DNA from: Euryarchaeota archaeon UBA287
GTDB taxonomy: Archaea > Thermoplasmatota > UBA186 > UBA287
DNA: 14,596 nt
Assembly: GCA_002495235.1 (NCBI GenBank)
Contig: DAEG01000048.1
Location: 8,050 to 22,645 of the forward strand
Direction of reading: 5' to 3'
Shown: in pieces, positions 6,609-13,492 of the stretch
Layout: each line of letters begins with the position of its first letter
How positions within the stretch are numbered: the first letter of the stretch is position 1
Position numbers and translations under genes: made by a program
Notes under the pieces: model-generated
Told to the model about the DNA's origin: nothing
The model's database searches: none
What the model saw: the letters and a program-made list of their open reading frames with translations, nothing else

Positions 6609-6839
6609 CTATTCTGACTTTCTCTCGAGCGCTCCCGCAAGAACAGCTCCGGTTGCCACTATGGCGGCTGACAGAACGGCCCAGTTCGCCTCCACTGCGC
6701 CTCCAAAGAAGTATTCACTGGCCATCTTTATGATCCAGAGGGTTACCCCAAAGTATATGATACCCATGAGTATGGACACCAGGGACGATATCAGCGCCAC
6801 ACCCACGACCCACAACGCACCCACAATTCTGTTCACCAT
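6609..6839 (-). CDS. Small two-helix membrane protein, unknown function
   Basis: This 76-residue protein is almost entirely hydrophobic: a long segment at about residues 5-40, possibly two helices joined by a short turn, then a helix at 51-69 and a charged end LERKSE. A glycine-alanine linker GGAVEAN separates them. No family is recognised. Reality of the gene is supported by a ribosome binding site GAGAGGCG (minus strand of 6846-6853), 6 bases before the ATG, and a TATA box TTTATATA further upstream that predicts a leader of about 12 bases. It is transcribed away from the COG1361 operon. Small integral proteins of this sort often serve as accessory subunits, but nothing here identifies a partner. 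Confidence 0.65.
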   Translation of the reverse strand: MVNRIVGALWVVGVALISSLVSILMGIIYFGVTLWIIKMASEYFFGGAVEANWAVLSAAIVATGAVLAGALERKSE

Positions 6840-6873
6840 TTTTTTCGCCTCTCTCGTGTATTGTCATCTCTGG

Positions 6874-6881
6874 TATATAAA
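6874..6881 (-). promoter_or_regulatory. TATA box of the 76-residue membrane protein gene
   Basis: The minus strand reads TTTATATA, centred about 38 bases before the ATG at 6839. This puts the transcript start near 6851 with a ribosome binding site in the short leader. Confidence 0.5.
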
Positions 6882-6957
6882 CATATCCTAACCTATATGG
6901 CGATGTAGACCGCGTTTATCCTGTTAAATCTGGTTCGAATATATCCTTATTAGCAAG

Positions 6958-6968
6958 TTTAATAAATA
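6958..6968 (+). promoter_or_regulatory. TATA box of the COG1361-ABC operon
   Basis: TTTAATAAATA is centred 26 bases before the ATG at 6989, predicting a transcript that begins on the start codon itself (leaderless). No ribosome binding site is visible before that ATG, which agrees. Confidence 0.6.
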
Positions 6969-6988
6969 GAAAAGCCACTGGTATTGCT

Positions 6989-8311
6989 ATGAAGTCCGCG
7001 ATTCTTGTTATCCTCGTTTTTCTATCGATGGCCGCAGCGCAGCAGATCCCGCAGCAGCTAACTCAGCAGCTGATTCAGCAGCCAGCGCAGCAGACTGTTG
7101 GCAACTTCGTTCCAGATGTTATTCTATCCACCACCTCACCATTCTACGTTCCTGCGGGATTCAGTTCTAACGTCTCATTAAAAGCGGTGAACAATGGCAG
7201 AGATCCTGTGGAAAATGTTGTTATAGACGTGGGGTCTGCTAACAACAGCGTCATGGTAGATGGCCCTACGCAGAGGAGCCTCGGCTCTCTGGTGTCAGGC
7301 GAGGAACGAGAGACGAGATACACCCTATATTCATCCTACGAAACACCTCCCGGAACGTATTACATCCCCGTAAACGTGAGCTATCTGAGGCATAACAGGC
7401 CCTTCTCTTACACCACCGGCTTGGGCGTGAGTGTTCTCTCCTCTCAACCTGTGTTCTATATAGACGTCCTTGACAGTCCTATCGAGGTTGGGGTAGGAGG
7501 CAATGTGACCATAAAGGTAAAGAACGTGGGAGACTACCCTGTGCATAACGCCTATGCAATGATAAAGAGACCTCAACCAGCAGCGCAGGGGAACGCAACA
7601 GGAACAAACGTTACACAGCTGTTGGGCGGGAGCGCCTCTTCGGGGACCAGCGGGGATACCGAGAGCGCAATGGTGATCGGAAGCGCTACGGTCTTTATCG
7701 GAGACATCGCTCCCGAGGAACAGGAGAGTATTAGCTATACCATAGTCCCAGACGCAGACCTAGCTCCCGGTACGTACTCTTATGAGATGCAGATCTCCTA
7801 CAGCCCTCAGAGCGCAAATCAGTCTGTAAACCAGTCATACCCCTTTGGCATACTCTTTGTGGGAAAACCGAGCGTATACCTCTCTTCGATAGAGATAGCA
7901 AGATCAGCCAGCGGTGTGACGATAAGCGGAGATGCAAATAACGTAGGTTCTGAGCAGGTCAAGTCCGTGATCCTGGAGGCGACCGAGGATGAGTTCTTTG
8001 CTCCTGCCTATTCAGGTTCAACGTATTATGTGGGAACGATGGAGCCTGATGATTTCATACCCTTTGAGCTCGGCGTGATAAGCAAAAAGCCAAACACGGG
8101 GACTTACAATTACAACATAAGCATAAGATATCTTGACTCAAGAAATGAGGAGCACACGGGACTCTTTGCGGTCACAATGCCTCCCATGCCGCCAGAAACG
8201 GAGCCCAGAACGGAGCCTTCAGTGCTGCTCATAGCAGTGCTGATATCAGTCATAGCGATCATAGTGATAGTGGCGATCGTTATAGTGAGGAGAAGGAAGA
8301 GAAATGAGTGA
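6989..8311 (+). CDS. COG1361-like secreted protein with C-terminal membrane anchor
   Basis: This 440-residue protein has a signal peptide (1-17, AAA-QQ), then a Gln-rich spacer (18-35) built of QQ-x-x units. A long extracellular region follows with three or four CARDB/NPCBM-like beta domains, each showing a phrase such as VNNGRDPVENVVIDV, VKNVGDYPVHNAYAMI or ANNVGSEQVKSVIL and a matching GTYYIPVNVSY or GTYNYNISIRY strand. This is the architecture of archaeal S-layer-like COG1361 proteins. Many Asn-x-Ser/Thr sites suggest N-glycosylation. A Pro/Glu stalk (about 396-409) precedes one transmembrane helix (411-433) and the basic tail RRRKRNE. It begins an operon with an ABC ATPase and an FtsX-like permease, with an 8-base overlap to the ATPase, so it probably acts as the extracytoplasmic partner of that complex. 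The substrate is unknown. Confidence 0.85.
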   Translation: MKSAILVILVFLSMAAAQQIPQQLTQQLIQQPAQQTVGNFVPDVILSTTSPFYVPAGFSSNVSLKAVNNGRDPVENVVIDVGSANNSVMVDGPTQRSLGSLVSGEERETRYTLYSSYETPPGTYYIPVNVSYLRHNRPFSYTTGLGVSVLSSQPVFYIDVLDSPIEVGVGGNVTIKVKNVGDYPVHNAYAMIKRPQPAAQGNATGTNVTQLLGGSASSGTSGDTESAMVIGSATVFIGDIAPEEQESISYTIVPDADLAPGTYSYEMQISYSPQSANQSVNQSYPFGILFVGKPSVYLSSIEIARSASGVTISGDANNVGSEQVKSVILEATEDEFFAPAYSGSTYYVGTMEPDDFIPFELGVISKKPNTGTYNYNISIRYLDSRNEEHTGLFAVTMPPMPPETEPRTEPSVLLIAVLISVIAIIVIVAIVIVRRRKRNE

Positions 8312-8990
8312 CTTTGCCCTAGAGACCATAGGTCTGACAAAGATCTATACGACCGCAGGCGGTGATGTTAGCGCTCTGGTGGACGCTGATCTAAAGGTAA
8401 AGAAGGGAGAACAGGTAGCCGTTATAGGGCCGAGCGGCTCTGGAAAATCCACATTTCTCAGCATGATAGGCCTTCTTGACAGGCCTACCGGGGGGGAGGT
8501 CATCATAGATGATGTCCGCACCTCAAAGCTGAGAGACAGAGGGCTGACAGAGATGCGGAGAAAAAGAATAGGATTCATATTCCAGCAGTACAATCTCATA
8601 AGCACGCTCACAGCCAGAGAGAACATACAGTTGCCTCTCTACCTTCAGGGTATGAGCCTCGATGAGATAAACAAGAAGATAAGCTCTATAACCGAGAGAC
8701 TGGCTCTGGATGAGAGGTTTCTGGAGCACTTCCCACAGCAGCTGAGCGGTGGGCAGCAGCAGAGGGTTGCGATAGCCAGGGCTCTTGTTGGAGGACCTGC
8801 GATAGTGCTCGGTGATGAGCCAACAGGAAACCTTGATTCAAAGACGAGTGAACAGACGATGGAGCTCCTTCAGGAGCTAAACGCTACCATGGGTTTGACC
8901 ATGCTGGTAGTAACGCATGATATGCACATAGCTGAGTACATGAAGAGGGTCGTAACGATAAGGGATGGAAGGCTGTACGAAAATGGCTGA
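8304..8990 (+). CDS. ABC transporter ATP-binding protein, LolD/MacB type
   Basis: This 228-residue cytoplasmic ATPase drives the adjoining FtsX-like permease. All nucleotide-binding elements are intact: Walker A GPSGSGKST (42-50), Q-loop FIFQQYNL (91-98), signature LSGGQQQR (147-154), Walker B AIVLGDEPTGNLD (166-178) and the switch histidine in VVTHD (202-206). The insert LRDRGLTEMRRKRIGF (76-91) is typical of the LolD/MacB/FtsE group. The start ATG lies in the end of the COG1361 gene as ATGAGTGA, an 8-base overlap, with GAGGAGAAGGA upstream as a ribosome binding site. In this family the complex usually acts as a mechanotransmitter across the membrane rather than a simple pump. Family assignment is firm; the process it serves is not known. 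Confidence 0.95.
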   Translation: MSDFALETIGLTKIYTTAGGDVSALVDADLKVKKGEQVAVIGPSGSGKSTFLSMIGLLDRPTGGEVIIDDVRTSKLRDRGLTEMRRKRIGFIFQQYNLISTLTARENIQLPLYLQGMSLDEINKKISSITERLALDERFLEHFPQQLSGGQQQRVAIARALVGGPAIVLGDEPTGNLDSKTSEQTMELLQELNATMGLTMLVVTHDMHIAEYMKRVVTIRDGRLYENG

Positions 8991-10182
8991 AACAATACTC
9001 TTCAGGATGGCTTACAGAAACCTAAGGAGGCACTTCTCAAGGAGTGTTCTCGCTGGCATAGGCATAATCATCGGCGTGGTAGCAGTGACTACCATAGGCA
9101 TCCTCGGTTCCACGGTCCAGATGACCGTGAGTGCACAGCTCAGTGGTCTTGCATCAGACGTTGTGATAACTCCGATGATGAGCTACAGCGAGTACATAAG
9201 CGAAAAACAGCTGCGCATCATAGAGAAGGTTCCAGTCAGCGGAGACGTGACCTCGGTTAAACAGGACGTGGCGGAAAATGTGAGCAAGGGCCTTCATTCA
9301 GAGTCCTTCAGATCTAGCATTATAGGGGTGGACCTTGATAGAGCACGCGCGCTCTGGTATCTCGAATCGGGGAGATGGCCCGCAGGCACCAGGGATGAGA
9401 TAGTAGTCGGGCACAGGTTTGCGAATGACAAAAATGTGCGCGTTGGAAGCAACCTGTACATAAATGGTGCGACCTACAGGATCGTGGGGATAATCGAAGA
9501 GCAGCAGGGTACATCAAGCGCAATGTTGAACCCTAACAATGCCATCGTAGTATCCAGAGATAAATTTGACAGACTCATTACGTCAGAGGGTTACGCCTAT
9601 GTCATTCTTAGCATCAAGAACATATCGGATATCGAGAACGCAAAGAACTACATCGAGACGAGGCTGAACGGAAGAGAGGACACGGTGAGTGTCCTAGTCA
9701 TGAGCGATATAACGCAGAGCATAGAGAACGTCTTTGGCACACTGGCACTGGTGTTGAGCGCCATAGGAGCCATATCTCTGGTGGTCGCAGGGATAAGCAT
9801 TTTAAATGTCATGCTGATGTCTGTTCTGGAGAGAACAAAGGAGATAGGTGTTATGAGAGCTATAGGAAGCTATAGAGGAGAGGTGACTAGGATGTTTATA
9901 TACGAAACTGTGATGCTGGGCGGGATAGCGAGCTTCGTCGGGATGGCGTTAAGCATTCTGGGTGGATACCTCGTGAACACGGTCGTGCTTACGATGTTCT
10001 TTCCTCCAAGGATGATCGCGCAGACGGGATTGACGATGTCTTCTCTTCTGTTCGGCCAGCAGGCCATTCTCAGCATAGTTGAGGGATTTCTTATAGGTAC
10101 GGCTGTCACCTTTGTTAGCGGTATATATCCTGCGTACAGAGCCGCAAGGATGGCCCCGATGGAGGCGCTGCGGTATGAGTAA
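8983..10182 (+). CDS. ABC transporter permease, FtsX/MacB family
   Basis: This protein of 399 residues has the MacB layout. A first helix follows MAYRNLRRHFSRS (about residues 22-45). A large extracytoplasmic MacB_PCD-like domain extends to about residue 245, and three helices follow (about 255-285, 305-340, 355-385). The FtsX core signature ISILNVMLMSVLERTKEIGVMRAIG (about 268-292) and the closing YPAYRAARMAPMEALRYE are plain. I chose the ATG at 8983, which overlaps the ATPase stop as ATGGCTGA in the same 8-base manner as the neighbouring junctions; an in-frame ATG at 8965 would add six residues. The protein should form a dimer with two copies of the ATPase and couple ATP hydrolysis to movement of its outer domain, perhaps acting on the COG1361 protein. 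Confidence 0.93.
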   Translation: MAETILFRMAYRNLRRHFSRSVLAGIGIIIGVVAVTTIGILGSTVQMTVSAQLSGLASDVVITPMMSYSEYISEKQLRIIEKVPVSGDVTSVKQDVAENVSKGLHSESFRSSIIGVDLDRARALWYLESGRWPAGTRDEIVVGHRFANDKNVRVGSNLYINGATYRIVGIIEEQQGTSSAMLNPNNAIVVSRDKFDRLITSEGYAYVILSIKNISDIENAKNYIETRLNGREDTVSVLVMSDITQSIENVFGTLALVLSAIGAISLVVAGISILNVMLMSVLERTKEIGVMRAIGSYRGEVTRMFIYETVMLGGIASFVGMALSILGGYLVNTVVLTMFFPPRMIAQTGLTMSSLLFGQQAILSIVEGFLIGTAVTFVSGIYPAYRAARMAPMEALRYE

Positions 10183-10891
10183 GGCAGGAACCGTTTGGGT
10201 TATCTTTTTGGCTCTGGCTATTTTCGTGCCAGCAAACGCGCAGCCGGCAGAGAGGGTTACGGATGCAGTTGTTGGATGCTACGGAAAGACTGTCTCCGTT
10301 TTCCACAGAGGGTATGGCCTTTTCTTGAGATCATTGGGATACGCCATGAGGATGATCCTCTTGCCGAGGGCTCTTTCAGTGAGGCTTTTTGGTTTCACTC
10401 TGATCTACGCAATAGCAAAGGTTGTATCGGTGCTCACAGAGGATCTCTTTGTTGTCCTTGGTGTGGTGGTGAGGGGCCTCGGTGCTATCACTGGGTTATG
10501 TCTCTCATGCCCTATAGGGCTCATGGCAGTGACAAATTTCCTGCTCTCAAACGGGATATACCTCACGTCCGTGTTCCTTGTGAGCGTCTCTTCATTTACG
10601 CCAGAGGTTCTATCAGCATACGTGCACGACTTCGTGTTTAACTTCATGGAAGGCTTCAGTGACCCATGGCCCACCTTCATGGCGATATGGCCGGAGATAG
10701 AGTATTACATGGATCTGGTCGAGCCATTGACAGGTCTTTCTGGTATGATGCAGAACACCACGCAGTCCCTGGGTGCTCTGGGATCTCTGCTGACTCTGCC
10801 GCTCAGCATAGCAGCAAACTGCGTAAACTGCGGGGGAGGATTCTTGAATGCGGTCATGTACACGGAGATTGGGACGCGGTTATGCTCCTAA
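10175..10891 (+). CDS. Polytopic membrane protein with signal peptide, unknown function
   Basis: I do not recognise a family for this 238-residue protein. A signal-like N-terminus (residues 1-22, PANA-QPAERV) is followed by a short polar stretch, then hydrophobic segments at about 66-86, 90-107, 110-135 and 205-222. Acidic or aromatic loops such as DPWPTFMAIWPEIEYYMDL (about 163-181) separate the last two. Cysteines cluster in CLSCP and in CVNCGGGF near the C-terminus, so a disulfide or metal site is possible. The ATG at 10175 overlaps the permease stop as ATGAGTAA, again 8 bases, with GGAGG at 10161-10165 as ribosome binding site. Longer in-frame starts would lie inside the permease and lack support. 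Tight coupling implies a part in the COG1361-ABC-FtsX complex. Confidence 0.78.
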   Translation: MSKAGTVWVIFLALAIFVPANAQPAERVTDAVVGCYGKTVSVFHRGYGLFLRSLGYAMRMILLPRALSVRLFGFTLIYAIAKVVSVLTEDLFVVLGVVVRGLGAITGLCLSCPIGLMAVTNFLLSNGIYLTSVFLVSVSSFTPEVLSAYVHDFVFNFMEGFSDPWPTFMAIWPEIEYYMDLVEPLTGLSGMMQNTTQSLGALGSLLTLPLSIAANCVNCGGGFLNAVMYTEIGTRLCS

Positions 10892-10900
10892 AAAGTAAAG

Positions 10901-10908
10901 ATATAAAA
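10901..10908 (+). promoter_or_regulatory. TATA box between the ABC operon and the coiled-coil gene
   Basis: ATATAAAA is centred about 25 bases before the ATG at 10929, predicting a leaderless transcript there. It lies 9 bases after the stop of the preceding gene, so the coiled-coil gene can be expressed independently of the upstream operon. Confidence 0.5.
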
Positions 10909-10928
10909 AACAGTGATCGATGACAGGT

Positions 10929-12155
10929 ATGAGCTTCTTCAGAGGAAAGAGATCCGTTGATCTCGAAGGCGCACTGGCTCTAGTGCGAGTGGCAGAGCAG
11001 TCCCTATCCGCCAGTGTTAAGACTGAGCGGTTCTATGGTGAGATAGAAGGCACGCTGAAAAGACTCGGGCAGGATACTGAGCGACTCAGGAACGCAGAGC
11101 CAAAAGAAGGAATATCCGATGCACTGAGGATCAGAGGAGTACCCAACAGGGATGTCATGGTCTCAAATCTGAATGCTGTGCAGAAGATATCCGTACCAAG
11201 GGAAAAGGATTACAGGGCCGTTATGTCATTCTACAGAGAAGCCTCATCAGCTCTTGAAGTCCCATTCGGAAAGCTCTCGTACAACATAAGGTTCGTGAGA
11301 GCGGTTTTCCCCGAGGAGTTCAGCGCGGTCGTCTCAGATGTAAAGAGACTCCGGTCTATGCTGGAGCGTATGGCAGCACCTCTGTTAAAGAAGGAAGACA
11401 CTATCCGGGCTATAGATGAGAGCTTAGAGATCCTTGATGAATTAGGATCTCTCGGTGTCATGGAGAGCAAAGGAGTGGGAAGTGGCGCTGGCGATGTAGA
11501 AAGAAGACTTGAAGAGGAAAAAAAGAGGATCGAGGATGTCAGAGGATCCGAACAATGGAGGACTTACGAGGACCTGAGCAGGAGGCTCTCCGTAAAGAGA
11601 GAGGAACTCCGAATAGCGGAGAGCGAGGCAGAAGGCGCGATCTCGTCTATAAGGAAGGTGCTGAGCCTGTTAAAAAAGGAGGACGAGACTGGTAAGCGAG
11701 CGCTTCTGCCGGAAGAGAGGAGAGCGGTGGAGTCTCTCCTGTCATCACCCCTAGAGACCATACTCGATGGAGAGTCAAGAGAGTGCCTGCTTCTGGTTAA
11801 AAAGGCCCTTGATGAGGATACGGTCATCAACAGAGAGAAGAGAGAGAATGGACTGAGAGACATTGAGAGGATATCGAGAGAGGATCTCTCTTCAAAGGCT
11901 GACGAAATAAAGCGCGTCAGAGAAGAGATCGACGCGCTCGAGATAGCACTCTCCAGGGCTGGCATAGGCGAAGAGGTGCGAAAGAGCGAGAGGAGAGTGG
12001 AGGATCTCGAGAGAGAGCTAGAGAGAGCCCATGAAGCGGATAGCAGATCAGAGAGGCACAAGACTTCGATAGATAAAGAGCTCTCTGAAAATCTCAGCGA
12101 GCTCTCAACCCTGCTGGGGAGGATAACAGGTAGGAGCGTGGAGGTGACTAAATAA
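10929..12155 (+). CDS. Cytoplasmic coiled-coil protein, unknown function
   Basis: This 408-residue protein is hydrophilic and very rich in Glu, Arg, Lys, Leu and Ser, with no signal peptide or membrane helix. Long heptad-like stretches lie at about residues 130-160, 185-250 (for example ERRLEEEKKRIEDV) and 295-380 (ERRVEDLERELERAHE). There is no Walker A motif, so it is not an SMC or Rad50 ATPase despite the composition. The N-terminal 130 residues look more globular. I prefer the ATG at 10929, which fits the TATA box spacing for a leaderless mRNA; an in-frame ATG at 10920 adds three residues. Its last 8 bases overlap the end of the convergent SsnA-like gene. It may scaffold or regulate the adjacent FtsX-like complex, as coiled-coil proteins do for FtsEX, but this is only suggested by position. 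Confidence 0.72.
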   Translation: MSFFRGKRSVDLEGALALVRVAEQSLSASVKTERFYGEIEGTLKRLGQDTERLRNAEPKEGISDALRIRGVPNRDVMVSNLNAVQKISVPREKDYRAVMSFYREASSALEVPFGKLSYNIRFVRAVFPEEFSAVVSDVKRLRSMLERMAAPLLKKEDTIRAIDESLEILDELGSLGVMESKGVGSGAGDVERRLEEEKKRIEDVRGSEQWRTYEDLSRRLSVKREELRIAESEAEGAISSIRKVLSLLKKEDETGKRALLPEERRAVESLLSSPLETILDGESRECLLLVKKALDEDTVINREKRENGLRDIERISREDLSSKADEIKRVREEIDALEIALSRAGIGEEVRKSERRVEDLERELERAHEADSRSERHKTSIDKELSENLSELSTLLGRITGRSVEVTK

Positions 12156-13374
12156 CCTCCGTATCACTGCTCTTTTCCCCCACCCTTTCTGCCGCTTTTC
12201 TTATCCTTCTGAGATCCTCTGTGAGATCCTTAACGAACTCTCTATTCTTTATGATCCATTGTCCATCAACCATCACGTGCTCTGTGTCCATGCTCTCCAT
12301 GCTGGGCCAGTCCTTTAGCACAACAAGATCTGCGCTGTAGCCCGTCTTTATCCTCCCTATCCTGCGGCCTATGAGCTTAGAAGCAGGATCGCTGTTGAAA
12401 AGCACATCTGTTGGGATCATGTACTGTTCTTTAGCTCTAAGATTCTGGAGAAAAGATAGTCTTTTTGCCTCCTCTAGCATGTCATAGCCGAAGGAATCGT
12501 TGCCAAGAACCATGTTTATCCTTTCCTGCAGCATTGCCTTCAGGTTCATTATGCCTACTCCATTGTTCGCGTTTGATCCGGGACATGTGACCACGTTTGT
12601 CCTCTTCAGAAGCCCTATGTCCTCTGCGCTGACATTTACGCAGTGTGCCACTATGCTCTTCTCGTTCAGGATCCCGAACCTGCTCAGCCTGTCCGCCGCG
12701 CTCCTGTATCCTCTCTTTACAGCATCCCTGTTATCGATCTTGCCCTCGGCGAGATGTACATGGAAACCCGTGTCTAATTTTTCAGCCAACTCCGCGCACT
12801 TCGCTAGGGTCCCATCGCTCAGCGTGAAGGACGCATGCAGGCCCACAAGCCCCCCATAATGCTTTACGGATCGTTCGTTCTCTCTCAAAGCCTCTTCTGT
12901 CCTTTCCTCTCCATACCTGTCCGTTACCTCGTAGCTCAGAGATCCTCTTATGCCCACATGCTCAAATGCCTTCTTCAGCTCTTCTAAGCTTCCTGTAATG
13001 AAATTCTTTGAAGCGTGGTGATCGAATATCGTTGTCACTCCATGCCTTAGATATTCCATAGCCGTCAAAACCCCAGAACAATAGACCTCTTCCCTGTCCA
13101 GAGTGCTGTCCAGCGGCCACCAGAGGTTTTTCAGTATGCTCTCAAAACTACTGGGTCTCTCTTTTGTGTGAAAGGCAAAAGCCAGAGCGCTGTAAGCATG
13201 AGAATGGTAACATATCAGCCCGGGGATGACAAGCTTCCCATTCAGATCTTCGATGTCCTCGTCTCTCCCGGCTTTTAGATCCCCAGCGCTCTCTATGATC
13301 CCCTCCTCTATCCTTATGTTTCCTCTCTTTATCGCTCCATTCTGGGTCCTATACCTGCAGTTTTTAAGCAGCAT
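12148..13374 (-). CDS. SsnA-like metal-dependent amidohydrolase
   Basis: This 408-residue TIM-barrel amidohydrolase resembles SsnA, an Escherichia coli protein encoded among purine-catabolism and selenium-linked hydroxylase genes. Matching landmarks are SILKNLWWPLDSTLDREEVY (79-98), GVTTIFDHHAS (112-122), a Glu-x-Thr-Asp-Arg phrase (149-153) and GNDSFGYDMLEE (291-302). Metal-site residues expected of the family are present: H57 and H59 in the HxH motif, H207 with E210 in HVHLAEG, H244 in VAHC and D293. The C-terminal strand KTGYSADLVVL (343-353) is typical of the outer beta domain. A GGGGG ribosome binding site lies 5 bases before the ATG. The gene follows an allantoinase-like gene and a permease remnant, so the substrate is probably a purine or ureide derivative. 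The exact reaction of SsnA is not established. Confidence 0.85.
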   Translation of the reverse strand: MLLKNCRYRTQNGAIKRGNIRIEEGIIESAGDLKAGRDEDIEDLNGKLVIPGLICYHSHAYSALAFAFHTKERPSSFESILKNLWWPLDSTLDREEVYCSGVLTAMEYLRHGVTTIFDHHASKNFITGSLEELKKAFEHVGIRGSLSYEVTDRYGEERTEEALRENERSVKHYGGLVGLHASFTLSDGTLAKCAELAEKLDTGFHVHLAEGKIDNRDAVKRGYRSAADRLSRFGILNEKSIVAHCVNVSAEDIGLLKRTNVVTCPGSNANNGVGIMNLKAMLQERINMVLGNDSFGYDMLEEAKRLSFLQNLRAKEQYMIPTDVLFNSDPASKLIGRRIGRIKTGYSADLVVLKDWPSMESMDTEHVMVDGQWIIKNREFVKDLTEDLRRIRKAAERVGEKSSDTEVI

Positions 13375-13492
13375 CTCTTCCCCCTGATAAAAGATAGTTC
13401 ATGGCTACCACAGCCGCAAGGACGTGCTGGAATCCCAGCACGATAGCCTCATAGGTCTTTGGGACATCGTTGAAGCCGTATCTAATCTGCAT
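13364..13492 (-). pseudogene. Remnant of an NCS2 xanthine/uracil permease N-terminus (42 codons)
   Basis: The reading frame starts ATG at 13492, inside the last codons of the allantoinase-like gene (11-base overlap), and ends at TAA 13364-13366, inside the SsnA-like gene (11-base overlap). Its first 30 residues, with YGFNDVPKTYEAIVLGFQHV (residues 5-24), match the start of NCS2 nucleobase permeases: an N-terminal Tyr-Gly-x-x-Asp-x-Pro and the first-helix motif Leu-Gly-x-Gln-His-Val-Leu. The match then gives way to MNYLLSGGRDAA and a stop, whereas NCS2 proteins are over 400 residues. This looks like an internal deletion of a transporter gene that once sat between the two hydrolase genes. Alternatively the small frame is kept for translational coupling to the SsnA gene, whose ribosome binding site lies in its last codons. 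Confidence 0.6.

Noticed and set aside
8965..8982. Upstream ATG of the FtsX-like permease
   Set aside because: It is in frame, but the family N-terminus begins at about the second ATG (8983), which repeats the 8-base overlap seen at neighbouring joints. The longer start is possible but less likely.
11564..12061. Long minus-strand frame of 165 codons, rich in serine and leucine
   Set aside because: It is the antisense shadow of the Glu/Arg-rich coiled-coil gene; GAG/AGA-rich coding DNA read backwards gives Ser/Leu-rich frames. It has no promoter or ribosome binding site.
10929..12155. SMC/Rad50-like ATPase reading of the coiled-coil protein
   Set aside because: The composition is similar, but there is no Walker A motif, no signature motif and no hinge-like region; the similarity is only that of coiled coils.
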